Origin: Streptomyces sp. NBC_00250
GTDB taxonomy: Bacteria > Actinomycetota > Actinomycetes > Streptomycetales > Streptomycetaceae
NCBI RefSeq assembly: GCF_036192275.1
Contig: NZ_CP108088.1
Coordinates: forward strand, 8,418,001-8,482,000
Length of the DNA stretch: 64,000 nucleotides
Direction: 5' to 3'
Shown one piece after another: positions 44,225 to 53,290 of this stretch; the stretch's first letter is position 1, and each line of letters starts with the position of its first letter. The notes below the pieces were generated by a model that was not told where the DNA came from, ran no database searches, and worked only from the letters and a program-made list of their open reading frames with translations. Made by a program: the position numbers and the translations under genes.

Positions 44225-45349
44225 CTAGAGTCCGGCCTCAAGGACCTTGGCTGCGCGCCCGATTGAAGCCGGCATCAGGTGGCGATAGATGCGGTACGTC
44301 ATGTTGATGTTCGAGTGCCCCATCCACTCGGCCACGTCGGTGATGGGTATTCCTTTGGACAAGCAGTTCGAGGCGAAGAAGTGGCGCAGGGAGTACGGGT
44401 TGAGCTTGCGCGTGATGCCGGCCCGCTTCCTGGCCGCGCTCCACTGGTACTCGAGGGTGGTGTGCGACCAGTAGGGGCTGCGCTGAGTACGCAGCAGGAA
44501 GCCGTTCTCGTCTGCGCCGACATCGTGGGCGTACCTGAGGAGGGAGTCCCGGACCGTCGCCGGCATGGGGACCTCGCGGAAGTCGCCGGGCCTGCGGTGC
44601 TTGAGCGGGGCGCGCTGGCGGGTCTTCCCCTCGATCTGCTCGGTGATGCGGTACACGTCGTCCGCGACCATCCCATCGAGGTTGGCTGCGTACGCCTCAC
44701 CGTTCCGGTGCCCACACCCGGACATCAGGTCAATGATGACGACGAGAGCCTCGGACGCGGCCTCTTTGAGTGCGTGGATCTCCTCCAGTGTGGGGATGGT
44801 GATCCGGTTGGGGATGTACTCCGGTGGGACAACATCCTGGAAGGGGTCGTGGGCTATCCCGCCTTTGCGGTGGGCGTCCCGGAGGATCTTCTTGAGGGTG
44901 TCGAAGGCGTTCTGCTGCGTGGCCAGCCCGACCTTGCGTTCCTCCATGGACATGATGAAGTCGTCTACGACGGTCGGCGAGAAAGTGTTGATGCGCCGGG
45001 ACTCGAGGGCCGGAAGTATCTGGCGGTCGAGCAGCTGCTTGACCGTGCGTACCGTGCCAGGCGCGAAGTGGCGCTGGCGCGGCAACCAGGTGCCTGCGTA
45101 CTCACCGAAACGCTGCTTGCCCAGCGTGCGCTTCAACTCGGACTGCTGCACGGGAGTGCTGCGCTTCTCCCTGTAGATCTGCGTGAGACGATCGAGGGCA
45201 TCGTCCTGCGTCGGGTAGCCCGACTCCTCGCACTGTCGTCCCGTTCCGTCGCGGAACCGGATAGCGTAGGGGTGTGCACATCCGCCCTGCCGTTTGCAGC
45301 TGCAGGTCTTGAAGAAGCTGCCCATCCCGCGGATGAGTTTGGTCGCCAC
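44225..45349 (-). CDS. site-specific tyrosine integrase of the element
   Basis: 374 residues from GTG 45349 (AGGAG 9 nt upstream; GTG 45355 is nearer the site). It begins with a zinc-ribbon-like SFFKTCSCKRQGGCAHPY segment, then an arm/core-binding domain (RFGEYAGTWLPRQRHFAPGT). The catalytic domain has Arg in SGCGHRNGEAYA, YSLRHFFASN (Tyr in place of the usual first His of HxLR), MGHSNINMTYRIYRHL with His and nucleophile Tyr. It integrates and excises the element with the small protein at 44011. Its position marks the element's right end. Confidence 0.88.
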   Translation of the reverse strand: MATKLIRGMGSFFKTCSCKRQGGCAHPYAIRFRDGTGRQCEESGYPTQDDALDRLTQIYREKRSTPVQQSELKRTLGKQRFGEYAGTWLPRQRHFAPGTVRTVKQLLDRQILPALESRRINTFSPTVVDDFIMSMEERKVGLATQQNAFDTLKKILRDAHRKGGIAHDPFQDVVPPEYIPNRITIPTLEEIHALKEAASEALVVIIDLMSGCGHRNGEAYAANLDGMVADDVYRITEQIEGKTRQRAPLKHRRPGDFREVPMPATVRDSLLRYAHDVGADENGFLLRTQRSPYWSHTTLEYQWSAARKRAGITRKLNPYSLRHFFASNCLSKGIPITDVAEWMGHSNINMTYRIYRHLMPASIGRAAKVLEAGL

Positions 45350-45744
45350 TGACACCGCTCCTGACTGATGCTGGGAGTTTGCTGACCAACGGCTCCACAG
45401 CATGGCCCTGACCTGCGGCCGCACCAAACTAAGGCACGTTGATCAGCATCCTCACGGATACCTCCTGGTGAGATGAGCAGGTAGGTCGCTGAGCAGGGTT
45501 TTCTCAGGTCAGGCCGGGTGTGACGAGTTATTGACCTTGGCGTTTCGTAGCGGCTGAGGGCGGTTCTGTGCGGTACCGATGCCGACTCGATGCCGCGTTT
45601 CCTGATGGAGCATCAGGTCAGGGTTGGGGTGAATGATCTTTACGGATGCGCATCATGACGCAAGTATCGACGCGAGGTCGCGGGCGCGCACCGGTGCCTC
45701 ATCACTCGGATCCGAGTGATTTCGGCGCCGGGGCGTCTGCAGGA

Positions 45745-45900
45745 GGGAGTGCGGGGGCGGGTTCCTGGCTGACCGGCTACCGCCGGCTCAACCACCGCGA
45801 CGAACGCCACCCCCGCAACTACCCGGCCTTCCTCGGCCTCGCTGCCGCCCTCTGCTGCTACAAACAGCTTCTCCGCCTCACCGCATGGGAAACGGCCTTA
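45745..45900 (+). pseudogene. transposase C-terminal remnant
   Basis: Plus strand reads SWLTGYRRLNHRDERHPRNY then PAFLGLAAALCCYKQLLRLT, the well-known end of Streptomyces IS5-type transposases (usually RFFAWL..YRRLNHRYERHPRNYLAFL). Nothing else of the IS is recognisable. The 300 bp between the integrase and here (45430-45744) show no gene, tRNA or clear attachment repeat. Confidence 0.7.
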
Positions 45901-46053
45901 GGCTCGGCCACTTCCGAGACGCGCCTATTCGCTGCACTACGCCCAGACTCCGGTGAAACCTCTCCCCGAGCCCGGCTGCTACGGCGTGCCTCCCTAACGC
46001 AGGACTCGAGGGTGGGCATCGTAGAGCCGACCCCCACGCTGGAGATGTGTACT

Positions 46054-47172
46054 GTGAAGGCTCCGATCAGGCTCATTGCCATTCCCCTTGCTGTCGCCCT
46101 CTTCGTCAGCGCTTGTGGCGATGAGGGAGAGTCGAGTTCAGAATCCCAGAAGAAGAATTTGCAACAGGATGTCGAAGCGGTGCTGGCCATTGACGTCCCC
46201 GGCGCGGTGGTGGTGACGGCCGACAAAGGGAACCAGGTCGCCAATGCTTGGGGGCTGGGCGACGTCGCATCCCGCACTCCCATGAAGGTGGAGGACCGAT
46301 TTAGGATTGGGAGCCTGGCCAAGTCTTACGTGGCAGTCGTCATTCTTCAGTTGGTCGACGAAGGGAAGATGACTCTCGATGATTCCGTGCAGAAGTGGCT
46401 GCCCGGCCTGGTTCCCGAAGGCGAAAAGATCACGGTCCGCCAGCTTCTGAACCACTCGAGCGGAATCCCCAACTACGAGGAGAACCCGCAATATCTGGCC
46501 CCGTACCTCGCCGGTGACGTCACGCATGTCACGACGCCACAGCAGCTCGTGAAGTTGGGAACATCCCTGCCGAGAAAGTTTCAGCCTGGTGCGGACGCCG
46601 CATACTCGAATACGAACTACACAGTGGCCGGTCTCATCATCGAGAAGGTGGCCGGGACCTCTCTGGCCGCCCAATTCGACGACCGCATCTTCAAACCACT
46701 CAAGCTGGATTCTTCCTACTTGCCCACGGGGCCCGATATCGCCGACCCTCATGCGCACGGGTACTTTGTGCTCGGGAAGCCGCCCGCTACCGACGTGACG
46801 CGATTCAGCCCCTCCATCGCATGGGCCGGCGGTGGAATCATTGCATCCTCGGGTGATGTCTCGTCGTTCTACCATGCTTTGCTGACGGGCCGCCTGATCC
46901 CACCTGGCCTGCTGAAAGAGATGATGACGACGGCAACAGGCAAGAGTGGCGCAAAATATGGTCTCGGAATCGTGCCCCGTCAATTCTCCTGCGGAACCTG
47001 GTGGGGGCACAGTGGGAACTTCCCCGGATACCTCGTCGAATCGTACGCGACGACGAATGGTCAGCGTCAAGCGACTATCGCGATGAACTACGACCCGAAC
47101 TCCATGCAGCAGAAGACGAAAGCTGCGGTCGAGAAGCTCACTGACGCGGCCGCGTGCTCGAAGAAGGAATAG
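46054..47172 (+). CDS. lipoprotein serine hydrolase (beta-lactamase / D-Ala-D-Ala carboxypeptidase family)
   Basis: 372 residues from GTG 46054 (GGAG 9 nt upstream). The lipoprotein signal KAPIRLIAIPLAVALFVSAC has its acylated Cys at ~21. Catalytic motifs of the class C/DD-peptidase fold are present: SLAK (in RIGSLAKSYVAVV), YSN (AAYSNTNYTVAG), and HSG in WWGHSGNFPGY taking the place of KTG. It acts outside the membrane on peptidoglycan peptides or esters. Slightly lower GC than its surroundings. Confidence 0.85.
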   Translation: MKAPIRLIAIPLAVALFVSACGDEGESSSESQKKNLQQDVEAVLAIDVPGAVVVTADKGNQVANAWGLGDVASRTPMKVEDRFRIGSLAKSYVAVVILQLVDEGKMTLDDSVQKWLPGLVPEGEKITVRQLLNHSSGIPNYEENPQYLAPYLAGDVTHVTTPQQLVKLGTSLPRKFQPGADAAYSNTNYTVAGLIIEKVAGTSLAAQFDDRIFKPLKLDSSYLPTGPDIADPHAHGYFVLGKPPATDVTRFSPSIAWAGGGIIASSGDVSSFYHALLTGRLIPPGLLKEMMTTATGKSGAKYGLGIVPRQFSCGTWWGHSGNFPGYLVESYATTNGQRQATIAMNYDPNSMQQKTKAAVEKLTDAAACSKKE

Positions 47173-47521
47173 CATTCCGCTGCTTCACCCGCCGGGATCA
47201 CGCGGACAGGCGACGCCCACAATCTCTCTTCGCCGGGGACTTCCTGGCGGACGTCGCAGGTCAGGCCCAGCTTCACGTAGGCGTGACCTGCGCCCCCGGC
47301 TCTCCTGGCGTTGCCCGGTCACCCTTCCCGCCGACGCCGCCCGCGCTCACACGTCCGTATACCTGGGCTGGGGTGCCGGACGTGATCGTTGCTCCGGACA
47401 GCACGATCGGGTGCCGTGCCGGAGGTCCGCGGGACGACCTGACCCGCACGCTGTCCACGGCCGGGCGTCCGACCGGCCGGGGCCCCCGCTACCAGGGACA
47501 CCTCCGACGGGAGTGAGCGTG

Positions 47522-47760
47522 ATGAGTGATCTTGCCTGGCTGCCGCAGTCCTGCACGCTGCCCAGCGAGGAGCGGCCCCTGAGGTCGCCGAGTGGGATGC
47601 GCTGTTCGCCGAGCGTCTGACCTGCCTGCCTCGGCCCCGGCCCCTCCACCTGCTGCTTGAGAGCGGGCCCCCTGAGCACGCCGATGGACCCAGGGCTGCG
47701 AGTTCGGAGGCAGTCGCCGGTGTGACGTTTTTCGTAGCCGCAGTGCAGGAGAAAGTGAGC
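47522..47760 (+). pseudogene. remnant of a small conserved Streptomyces protein
   Basis: ATG 47522 opens MSDLAWLPQSCTLPSEERPL, then after a frame break VAEWDALFAERLTCLPRPRP, then LHLLLESGPPE in the same direction. I recall a family starting (M)SDxxWLPESCTLPTEERPLR(V)AEWDALFAERL, often near metal-resistance regulators; here it is frameshifted and lacks its end. The 350 bp before it contain no gene. Confidence 0.5.
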
Positions 47761-47807
47761 CGCCTGGTCATCGGCAGCAGTCGCTCGCACGATGCCAAGG
47801 AGGCACG

Positions 47808-47939
47808 ATGGGAAGGGAATTCTGGCGGACGATCCGGATGGCGATACAGCAGGACAACTGGACAGCTCGCCTCGTCGTAGTGTTCTGCGGCGCAGGGGCG
47901 GCTGCGCTCGCCGTCTACGTGATCACCACCGCGCGGTAA
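47808..47939 (+). CDS. 43-residue membrane protein
   Basis: ATG 47808 stands 7 nt after a perfect AAGGAGG. It reads MGREFWRTIRMAIQQDNWTA then RLVVVFCGAGAAALAVYVIT and TAR: an amphipathic N-terminal helix followed by one membrane helix. Too short for most gene finders, but the ribosome site and the clear membrane topology make it credible. Function unknown. Confidence 0.6.
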   Translation: MGREFWRTIRMAIQQDNWTARLVVVFCGAGAAALAVYVITTAR

Positions 47940-48087
47940 CCCAGATCGAAGTTCGCGCAGTGGTGCATCGCGCGGCCGCCGCGAAGGAACATGGCGTACG
48001 CACATCCCGTCCGGGCGCGGACGACGGGCGCGGGTGCAGTTCCTCGGGCAGCCGGCCAGAGGTGAAAGCCGCTCGCGCGACTCAGCA

Positions 48088-48127
48088 CCCCAGTTGGCCG
48101 ACGAGCTCGCTCACTGGCCAACTGGGG
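48088..48127. terminator. long hairpin before the IS
   Basis: 12-bp perfect arms, CCCCAGTTGGCC at 48088-48099 and its complement at 48116-48127, with a 16-nt loop. It follows the small gene at 47808-47939 and is about 50 bp before the IS. No T run. It could be a terminator or an operator. Confidence 0.4.
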
Positions 48128-48254
48128 CGCTCAGCCACACCGGGCCACCCAGCGATCACGACTCGATACCTGCCCTAGGGCGTGTTGCGAAAGTGGATCA
48201 AGAAAGTGAGTAATCACGTGTTGTGGAGCCGGGCCGACTGACATACTCCGCGCC

Positions 48255-48710
48255 GTGACGACTGACCACAGCTCCGGCCCGACACTGACCATTGGCGAGC
48301 GCGACACCGAGCTCGACGACCGACTGACCGAGGAACTCATCGCCTTCAACACGGCCGCCACCGGCGTGTCTGACCGCGGCACTTTCTCGGTCAAGGTCAC
48401 CGATGAAGCGGGTGAACTGGTCGGCGGGCTGGCCGCATGGACCTGGGGCGCTCTGTGCGGCATCGAGCTGCTGTGGGTTCGCGACGACAGCCGCAAGGAC
48501 GGCTGGGGCAGCACGATCCTGCGGGCAGCAGAGACGGAGGCACAGCGACGCGGTTGCGATCGCGTCGCCGTCTCCTCTTTCACGTTCCAGGCCCCCGGTT
48601 TCTACCAGCGCCACGGCTATGTCGAGACCGGTCGGATCCCGGGCATCCCCGCAGGACACGCGGACGTGCACCTGCTCAAGTCGCTGACCGGTTCGGCACC
48701 CTCGCGATAG
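48255..48710 (+). CDS. GNAT N-acetyltransferase carried inside the IS
   Basis: 151 residues. The acetyl-CoA-binding loop is in DDSRKDGWGSTILRAAETEA (R/Q-x-x-G-x-G/A), and the following beta strand and FQAPGFYQRHGYVETGR complete the GNAT fold. Substrate unknown; many such small GNATs acetylate antibiotics, polyamines or toxins. It lies between the left inverted repeat and the transposase, transcribed toward it, so it moves with the IS. Confidence 0.85.
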   Translation: MTTDHSSGPTLTIGERDTELDDRLTEELIAFNTAATGVSDRGTFSVKVTDEAGELVGGLAAWTWGALCGIELLWVRDDSRKDGWGSTILRAAETEAQRRGCDRVAVSSFTFQAPGFYQRHGYVETGRIPGIPAGHADVHLLKSLTGSAPSR

Positions 48711-48725
48711 TTCTAGACGTGCTGG

Positions 48726-49600
48726 TCACAGCCATTCGTTGATGGTCGCGACCAGCACCGTCGCCTCATAGCGGACAGCGAGTTTCTCGTATCTCGTGGC
48801 CACGGCCCGGTGGCGCTTCAGCCTGTTGATTCCGCACTCCACCGCGTGGCGCTCCTTGTAGTCGACCTTGTCGAACCTGGGCGGGCGGCCGCCGCGGGAG
48901 CCGAGCTTCTTGCGGTTGCGGACCTGGTCGGCCTTCTCCGGGATGGTGCAGCCAACCCCTCGTTTGCGCAGGTAGGCACGGTTCGCGCGGGAGCCGTAGG
49001 CCCTGTCGGCGCGGACTCTGTCCGGTTTGGTGCGCGGCCGGCCTGGTCCGGTGCGGGGCACCCGGATGCCCTCCAGAACCGGCTGGAACTGCGGGCTGTC
49101 GTTCCACTGTCCGGCGGTGACGAGCAGGGACAGCGGCTTCTGTCCCTGCTCGACCGCGAGGTGCAGCTTGGTGGTCAGCCCGCCGCGTGAGCGTCCCAGG
49201 CCGTGGTCGTCGGGCTCGGCGTCGATGCCGCCAGGAGGCTCCTTCTGCTGTGCCCCTTTTTACGCGCCCCGGCGGCGTGCTGGTGGGCCCGGGCGATGGT
49301 GGAGTCGACGCTGACGTCCCAGATGATCAGGCCCTTCGCGTCGGCCTCGGCCTGGAGCTGCGCGAGAATCCGCTTCCAGGTTCCGTCGCGCTGCCAGCGC
49401 CGGAACAGGTCGTAGGCCCGGTCCCAGAGCCCGTACCGCTCCGGGATGTCCCGCCACGGCGCGCCGGTCCTGGTCCGCCACCGTATGCCGTCGTTGAGCT
49501 GCCGACGCGTCCACGTCGGCGGACGCCCCGGCTTCTTGCCCGTAGGCAGCAACGGCTCCAGCCGGATCCACTGGTTGTTCGTCAGATCACCACGCCCCAC
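48726..49600 (-). CDS. IS5-family transposase (OrfA/OrfB by -1 frameshift)
   Basis: OrfA starts at ATG 49600 ([23 protein letters not shown] first Asp in [17 protein letters not shown]). Near 49254-49265 it meets the slippery stretch A AAA AAG followed by GGG. A -1 shift there joins [11 protein letters not shown]...[15 protein letters not shown] and OrfB ([38 protein letters not shown]), which ends at 48726. The second Asp (DRAYGS) and Glu (VECGINR) of the DDE triad are in OrfB. Without the shift, OrfA alone ends at 49175. Confidence 0.85.
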
Positions 49601-49644
49601 AACTGGTGATCATCCACATCCTTGATCCACTTTCGCAACACGCC

Positions 49645-50118
49645 CTAGAGCAGGGGTGCGTCGAACAGGTCGAGCTCGGCCTGCGTCGGTGGCTCGAACT
49701 GGTTCTGGCAATTCCTCAGGAGTTCGGCCGTCAGCACGACAGAGCCCGGCTCGTTGTTCCGCAGAGCGATACGTCGCTCCAGCTCTTCCATCGGCACCGG
49801 GAGGTAACACAGTTCGACGGCAGCGCCCACCGCGCGGGCCTGGAGCCGCTTCTCGTCACGCTCGGTCCGCTCCCAGAAACCGTTCTCCAAGACCACAACA
49901 GCACCGGAGGCCAACAGCGCCTGGGCGTGCTGCCAGAGACACCGCTCGACGCGCTCCCGAGCCTCGTCGTCGAAGAGATCGAGGCCTAGCCCGGCAAGCC
50001 ATTCGTCCGGACACAGACGTACAGCGGACAGCTCTTGCACGAGCCTCTTGGCCACCGTGGTCTTACCAGCACCTGGCAGACCGCACAGGAGTACCAACCT
50101 TGGTTGCCGATGGGCCAC
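49645..50118 (-). CDS. P-loop kinase / AAA family ATPase
   Basis: 157 residues. Walker A is at ~13-20 (LCGLPGAGKTTVAK), then RLCPDEWLAGLGLD and VVVLENGFWERTERD, the layout of small P-loop kinases related to zeta toxin and chloramphenicol phosphotransferase. It could phosphorylate a small molecule or nucleotide. Its stop codon TAG lies in the CTAG target site of the IS, but the same stop would exist without the insertion, so the protein is not truncated. Confidence 0.8.
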   Translation of the reverse strand: MAHRQPRLVLLCGLPGAGKTTVAKRLVQELSAVRLCPDEWLAGLGLDLFDDEARERVERCLWQHAQALLASGAVVVLENGFWERTERDEKRLQARAVGAAVELCYLPVPMEELERRIALRNNEPGSVVLTAELLRNCQNQFEPPTQAELDLFDAPLL

Positions 50119-50925
50119 GCCCGCCTCCTCTTGCCAAGCCTGCAGGGATCATCGCTCACGCCACCGCGAAGCGGAAACGGGAATAGCCTGCCGCACCCGC
50201 ACCCGCACCCGCGCCTCGGACCCGGCGGCCGCATCGCGGGTTCGCCGTCCGCTTCTTCAGCCGCGAGCTCTTCGATGTCCTCGCCGTCGGCTGGACCCTG
50301 GATGAGGCCCATGCCATCGACGAGGGCGAACTGCGCCGACCTTTGTGGCGCGTCACCCAGACCCTGCCCCGATGGCCGAGCTCCCCATGCCGTCGGGCGG
50401 CTCGGGTCTGTTGCGCGTCACGCCCCGCCTGGCCGTCGATCCTCGTCGCATCCGCCCCTGACACCCGACCGCGTCAGGCCGTTGCTCGTCAACAACGCGT
50501 GAGCCCGGACCCGACCGGCATCAAGGCCACGTCAAACGAGTGTCCTCCCCGGCCGAAGTCGATCAGAGAATGATCGACGCGGGGGACGAACGACCGTCCG
50601 TGCGGAGCAGCTTTGGATCCGGCTCTCGGAGTCGGTCCTGCGCTCGCCGGCCGAGCCGCTCGGCATCGAGCTCCTGACCGTCGACCCGACGCTCACCGCC
50701 CCCGTGGTCACCAGTCCCTCGGTCTCCGCCCTGGTGTCGCGGAAGCGGAAGGAGCCGGCCGCCCACGAAATCGGTCAGGCGGCACGGACCGCCTGATCGT
50801 GTTGCACACCGCGCCTCGCTGGTTCCGCGACGGCGGAGACAGCGAGGCGGGGTCGTGGCCCGCACCGTGCGGGCCACGACCGTGGTGGCTGCCGCGATGG
50901 AGGCTCGCGGGTGGACTTCGGCGCG
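50119..50925. other. gene-poor stretch with coding remnants
   Basis: No intact gene. Two patches look like decayed coding sequence on the plus strand: about 50220-50370 (GFAVRFFSRELFDVLAVGWT then LDEAHAIDEGELRRPLWRVT, possibly the end of a methyltransferase) and about 50612-50793 (RAEQLWIRLSESVLRSPAEP then LGIELLTVDPTLTAPVVTSP, ending at a TGA). Neither has a start. A short tandem CCGCACCCGCACCCGCACCC run lies near 50190. Confidence 0.35.
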
Positions 50926-52881
50926 TCAGCCGACGTGGACGCGGGGGCGGCGGTTCCGGTCGGGCTCCGCCTCCCGCAGGACCTCGCGGGTGACGGGGGC
51001 GACCTCGCCCTGGCCGAGGAGGAAGAAGCGGAGGAAGTTGGCGAAGGGGTTGCCCTCGGTCCACTCGAAGTAGATGTGGGGGCTCACGCCGGTGAGGTCA
51101 CGGGCGTGGAGCAGGAGGGCGGCCAGCGCGTTCGGAATGGAGGACGACTCGACGGTGAGGACGCGGTAGCGGTCGTGCATGACCTCGCCGCGCACGGTCA
51201 GGCCCGCCTCGAACTCGGAGGGGTCGGTGACGGTGACCTCGATGAAGACGAAGTCCTCGGTGGTGGGCAGGTCGTTGTCGGCGCGGATCTGCTCGATCTT
51301 GTCGCGGTACTCGGCGACGTCGCGGTTGTCCGGCTCGTTCGCGATGAAGCGCGGGGTGCGACGGGAGATGTCCTGGATGAAGCGTTCGGCCATGTCGTCG
51401 AGTTCGATGTGGGTGACGCGCAGCTCGAAGGCGCGTCCGAGACGGGACAGGAGCGAGATCAGGATGATGCCGGCGATGAAGCAGGCGCCGATCTTCACGC
51501 CGTCGGGGCGCTCGATGACGTTGACGACGGTGGTGTAGAGGAAGACGGCGGAGATGACGCCGAAGCCGATGGTCCAGCCGCGCTGGCCGGCCTTGCGCGC
51601 GGCGATCGTCACCGCGATGGCCGCCGAGCAGATCAGGACGAGGACACCGGTGGCGTACGCACCGCCCTGGGCGTCGACGTCGGCGTCGAAGATCCAGGTC
51701 ACCAGGAACGCGACCAGGGTGAAGACGATGACCATGGGGCGCACGGCGCGGGCCCAGTGCGGCGCCATGCCGTACTTGGGCAGGTAGCGGGGCATCAGGT
51801 TGAGCAGCCCGGCCATGGCGGAGGCGCCCGCGAACCAGAGGATGGCGATGGTGGAGACGTCGTAGATGGTGCCGAAGGTGTTGCCCAGGTATTCGTGGGC
51901 GAGGTAGGCGAGCGCGCGGCCGTTGGCCTGGCCACCGGACTCGAACTCCTTCTCCGGGATGAGCACGGTGGTGATGAAGCTCGTGCAGATCAGGAAGACG
52001 CTCATGATCAGTGCGGCCGTGGTCAGGAGCTTCTTGGTGTCGCGGATGCGGCCGGTCGGCTTCTCCTCGGTGTCGCCCGGGTCGCCCTGGACGTGCGGCA
52101 TGACCGCCACACCGGTCTCGAAGCCGGACAGACCGAGCGCGAGCTTCGGGAAGACCAGCAGGGCGACGCCGACCATGGCGAAGACGTTCCCGTGTTCTGC
52201 CGTCAGGGCGGCTGTCCAGTCGGTGACGACATGGCCTTCGGTGAGGACGTGCCAGAGGCCGCTGACGACCACGACCACGTTGAGGCCGAGGTAGATGCCG
52301 ACGAGGACGACGGCGACGCCGATGGCTTCGAGGAAACCCTTGAGGAACACGGCGCCGAGCAGGGCGATCAGCACGAGCGTGATGATCATCTGCTTGTTGT
52401 GCAGGGCCTCTTCGAGGTGGGGGTTCTCGACGAGGTGGGTGGAGGCGTCGGCGGCCGACAGGGTGATGGTGATGAGGAAGTCGGTGGCGGCGAAGCCGAG
52501 CAGGGTGAGGACGAAGAGCTTGCCCTTCCAGAAGGAGAGCAGGCGCGACAGCATCGCGATGGAGCCCTCGCCGCGCGGGCTCTCCTCGGCGACCCGCCGG
52601 TAGACGGGCAGGGCGCCGGCCAGGGTGACGATGACCAGGACGATCGTCGCGACGGGGGAGAGCAGTCCGGCGGCCAGGGCCGCGATGCCGGGCTGGTAGC
52701 CGAGGGTGGAGAAGTAGTCGACACCGGTCAGGCACATCACCCGCCACCAGCGCTGCCCCTTGTGCCCGGCGTCCGGGGCCGACTCCACCGGCCGGGAGGG
52801 CTTGCCCTTCCCCATGTCGGAGAGGCCCTCCAGCATCCACGCGCGCAATCGTCCGGTGTGCGCGTCCGGTGTGGTGGCCAT
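50926..52881 (-). CDS. APC superfamily permease
   Basis: 651 residues from ATG 52881 (AGGAG upstream; the longer frame is rejected). About 12 membrane helices between ~50 and 470, starting [20 protein letters not shown], which is the conserved first helix of APC transporters of the amino-acid/potassium type. The C-terminal ~170 residues are cytoplasmic ([20 protein letters not shown]). Divergent from the KimA-like gene, with a shared upstream region containing repeat operators. Substrate uncertain: amino acid or potassium. Confidence 0.8.
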   Translation of the reverse strand: MATTPDAHTGRLRAWMLEGLSDMGKGKPSRPVESAPDAGHKGQRWWRVMCLTGVDYFSTLGYQPGIAALAAGLLSPVATIVLVIVTLAGALPVYRRVAEESPRGEGSIAMLSRLLSFWKGKLFVLTLLGFAATDFLITITLSAADASTHLVENPHLEEALHNKQMIITLVLIALLGAVFLKGFLEAIGVAVVLVGIYLGLNVVVVVSGLWHVLTEGHVVTDWTAALTAEHGNVFAMVGVALLVFPKLALGLSGFETGVAVMPHVQGDPGDTEEKPTGRIRDTKKLLTTAALIMSVFLICTSFITTVLIPEKEFESGGQANGRALAYLAHEYLGNTFGTIYDVSTIAILWFAGASAMAGLLNLMPRYLPKYGMAPHWARAVRPMVIVFTLVAFLVTWIFDADVDAQGGAYATGVLVLICSAAIAVTIAARKAGQRGWTIGFGVISAVFLYTTVVNVIERPDGVKIGACFIAGIILISLLSRLGRAFELRVTHIELDDMAERFIQDISRRTPRFIANEPDNRDVAEYRDKIEQIRADNDLPTTEDFVFIEVTVTDPSEFEAGLTVRGEVMHDRYRVLTVESSSIPNALAALLLHARDLTGVSPHIYFEWTEGNPFANFLRFFLLGQGEVAPVTREVLREAEPDRNRRPRVHVG

Positions 52882-52944
52882 GGGGTACTCCTGAGCTGCA
52901 GCTGGATGAGGGGGATCCGTCCATACGTGCGGACGGCCGGGCCA

Positions 52945-52999
52945 GCGTAAGCAAGGCGTCAACGACTGATCTGAGCGGGCGCGTCAGGAAAGCGTCAAG
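52945..52999. promoter_or_regulatory. phased GCGTCA repeats between two transporter genes
   Basis: GCGTAA at 52945, GCGTCA at 52956, 52981 and 52992: two pairs each with 11-bp spacing (one helical turn). The pairs are GCGTAAGCAAGGCGTCAACG and GCGTCAGGAAAGCGTCAAG. Such direct repeats are how OmpR/PhoB-family response regulators bind. They lie 64 bp before the start of the minus-strand permease and 290 bp before the KimA-like gene. The same pattern recurs at 55154 and 62011. Confidence 0.6.
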
Positions 53000-53290
53000 A
53001 TGCACCGGTCGGGCTCATCCCCGGCACCCACCGGCCGAGATGCCGACGCTGCGTGAGGCCGGAAGATCGACACGTGCGGATGTCGACGGGTGTCCGCGGG
53101 CTGTTCCGGCCCACGGCACGACCGTAGCCCGCTGGCCCCATCGGATGCTCGATGACCGCAGTCCTGAGCTCCGGTGTCAAAAGCGTGTGAAGAGAGAGGC
53201 CCCCGGCGCAAAGAACGCGCCAGGAAGTGCGGGAACCACGCCGGCCGGGGGACACCCTGAGCGGACCTGAGTGCGAAGGAGACCACCCGC

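Larger units (their letters stand above)
48179..49644. mobile_element. IS5-family (IS427-like) element with a passenger gene
   Basis: The ends are inverted repeats: 24 bp are identical (GGCGTGTTGCGAAAGTGGAT then CAAG at 48179 and reversed at 49644), and similarity continues with mismatches for another 24 bp. CTAG flanks both ends (48175-48178 and 49645-49648), a 4-bp target duplication typical of the IS427 group. Inside are a minus-strand transposase with a programmed frameshift and a plus-strand acetyltransferase gene that does not belong to normal IS5 elements. Intact ends and duplication imply a recent insertion. Confidence 0.85.

Noticed and set aside
50911..52950. A 679-codon plus-strand frame rich in Gly/Asp/Glu/Val
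   Set aside because: Antisense to the APC permease, with the biased composition typical of shadow frames.
52963..53290. Possible cyclic di-AMP (ydaO-type) riboswitch before the KimA-like gene
   Set aside because: A few GGGAACC-like words occur, but I could not build the conserved pairing scheme; a covariance-model search would decide.
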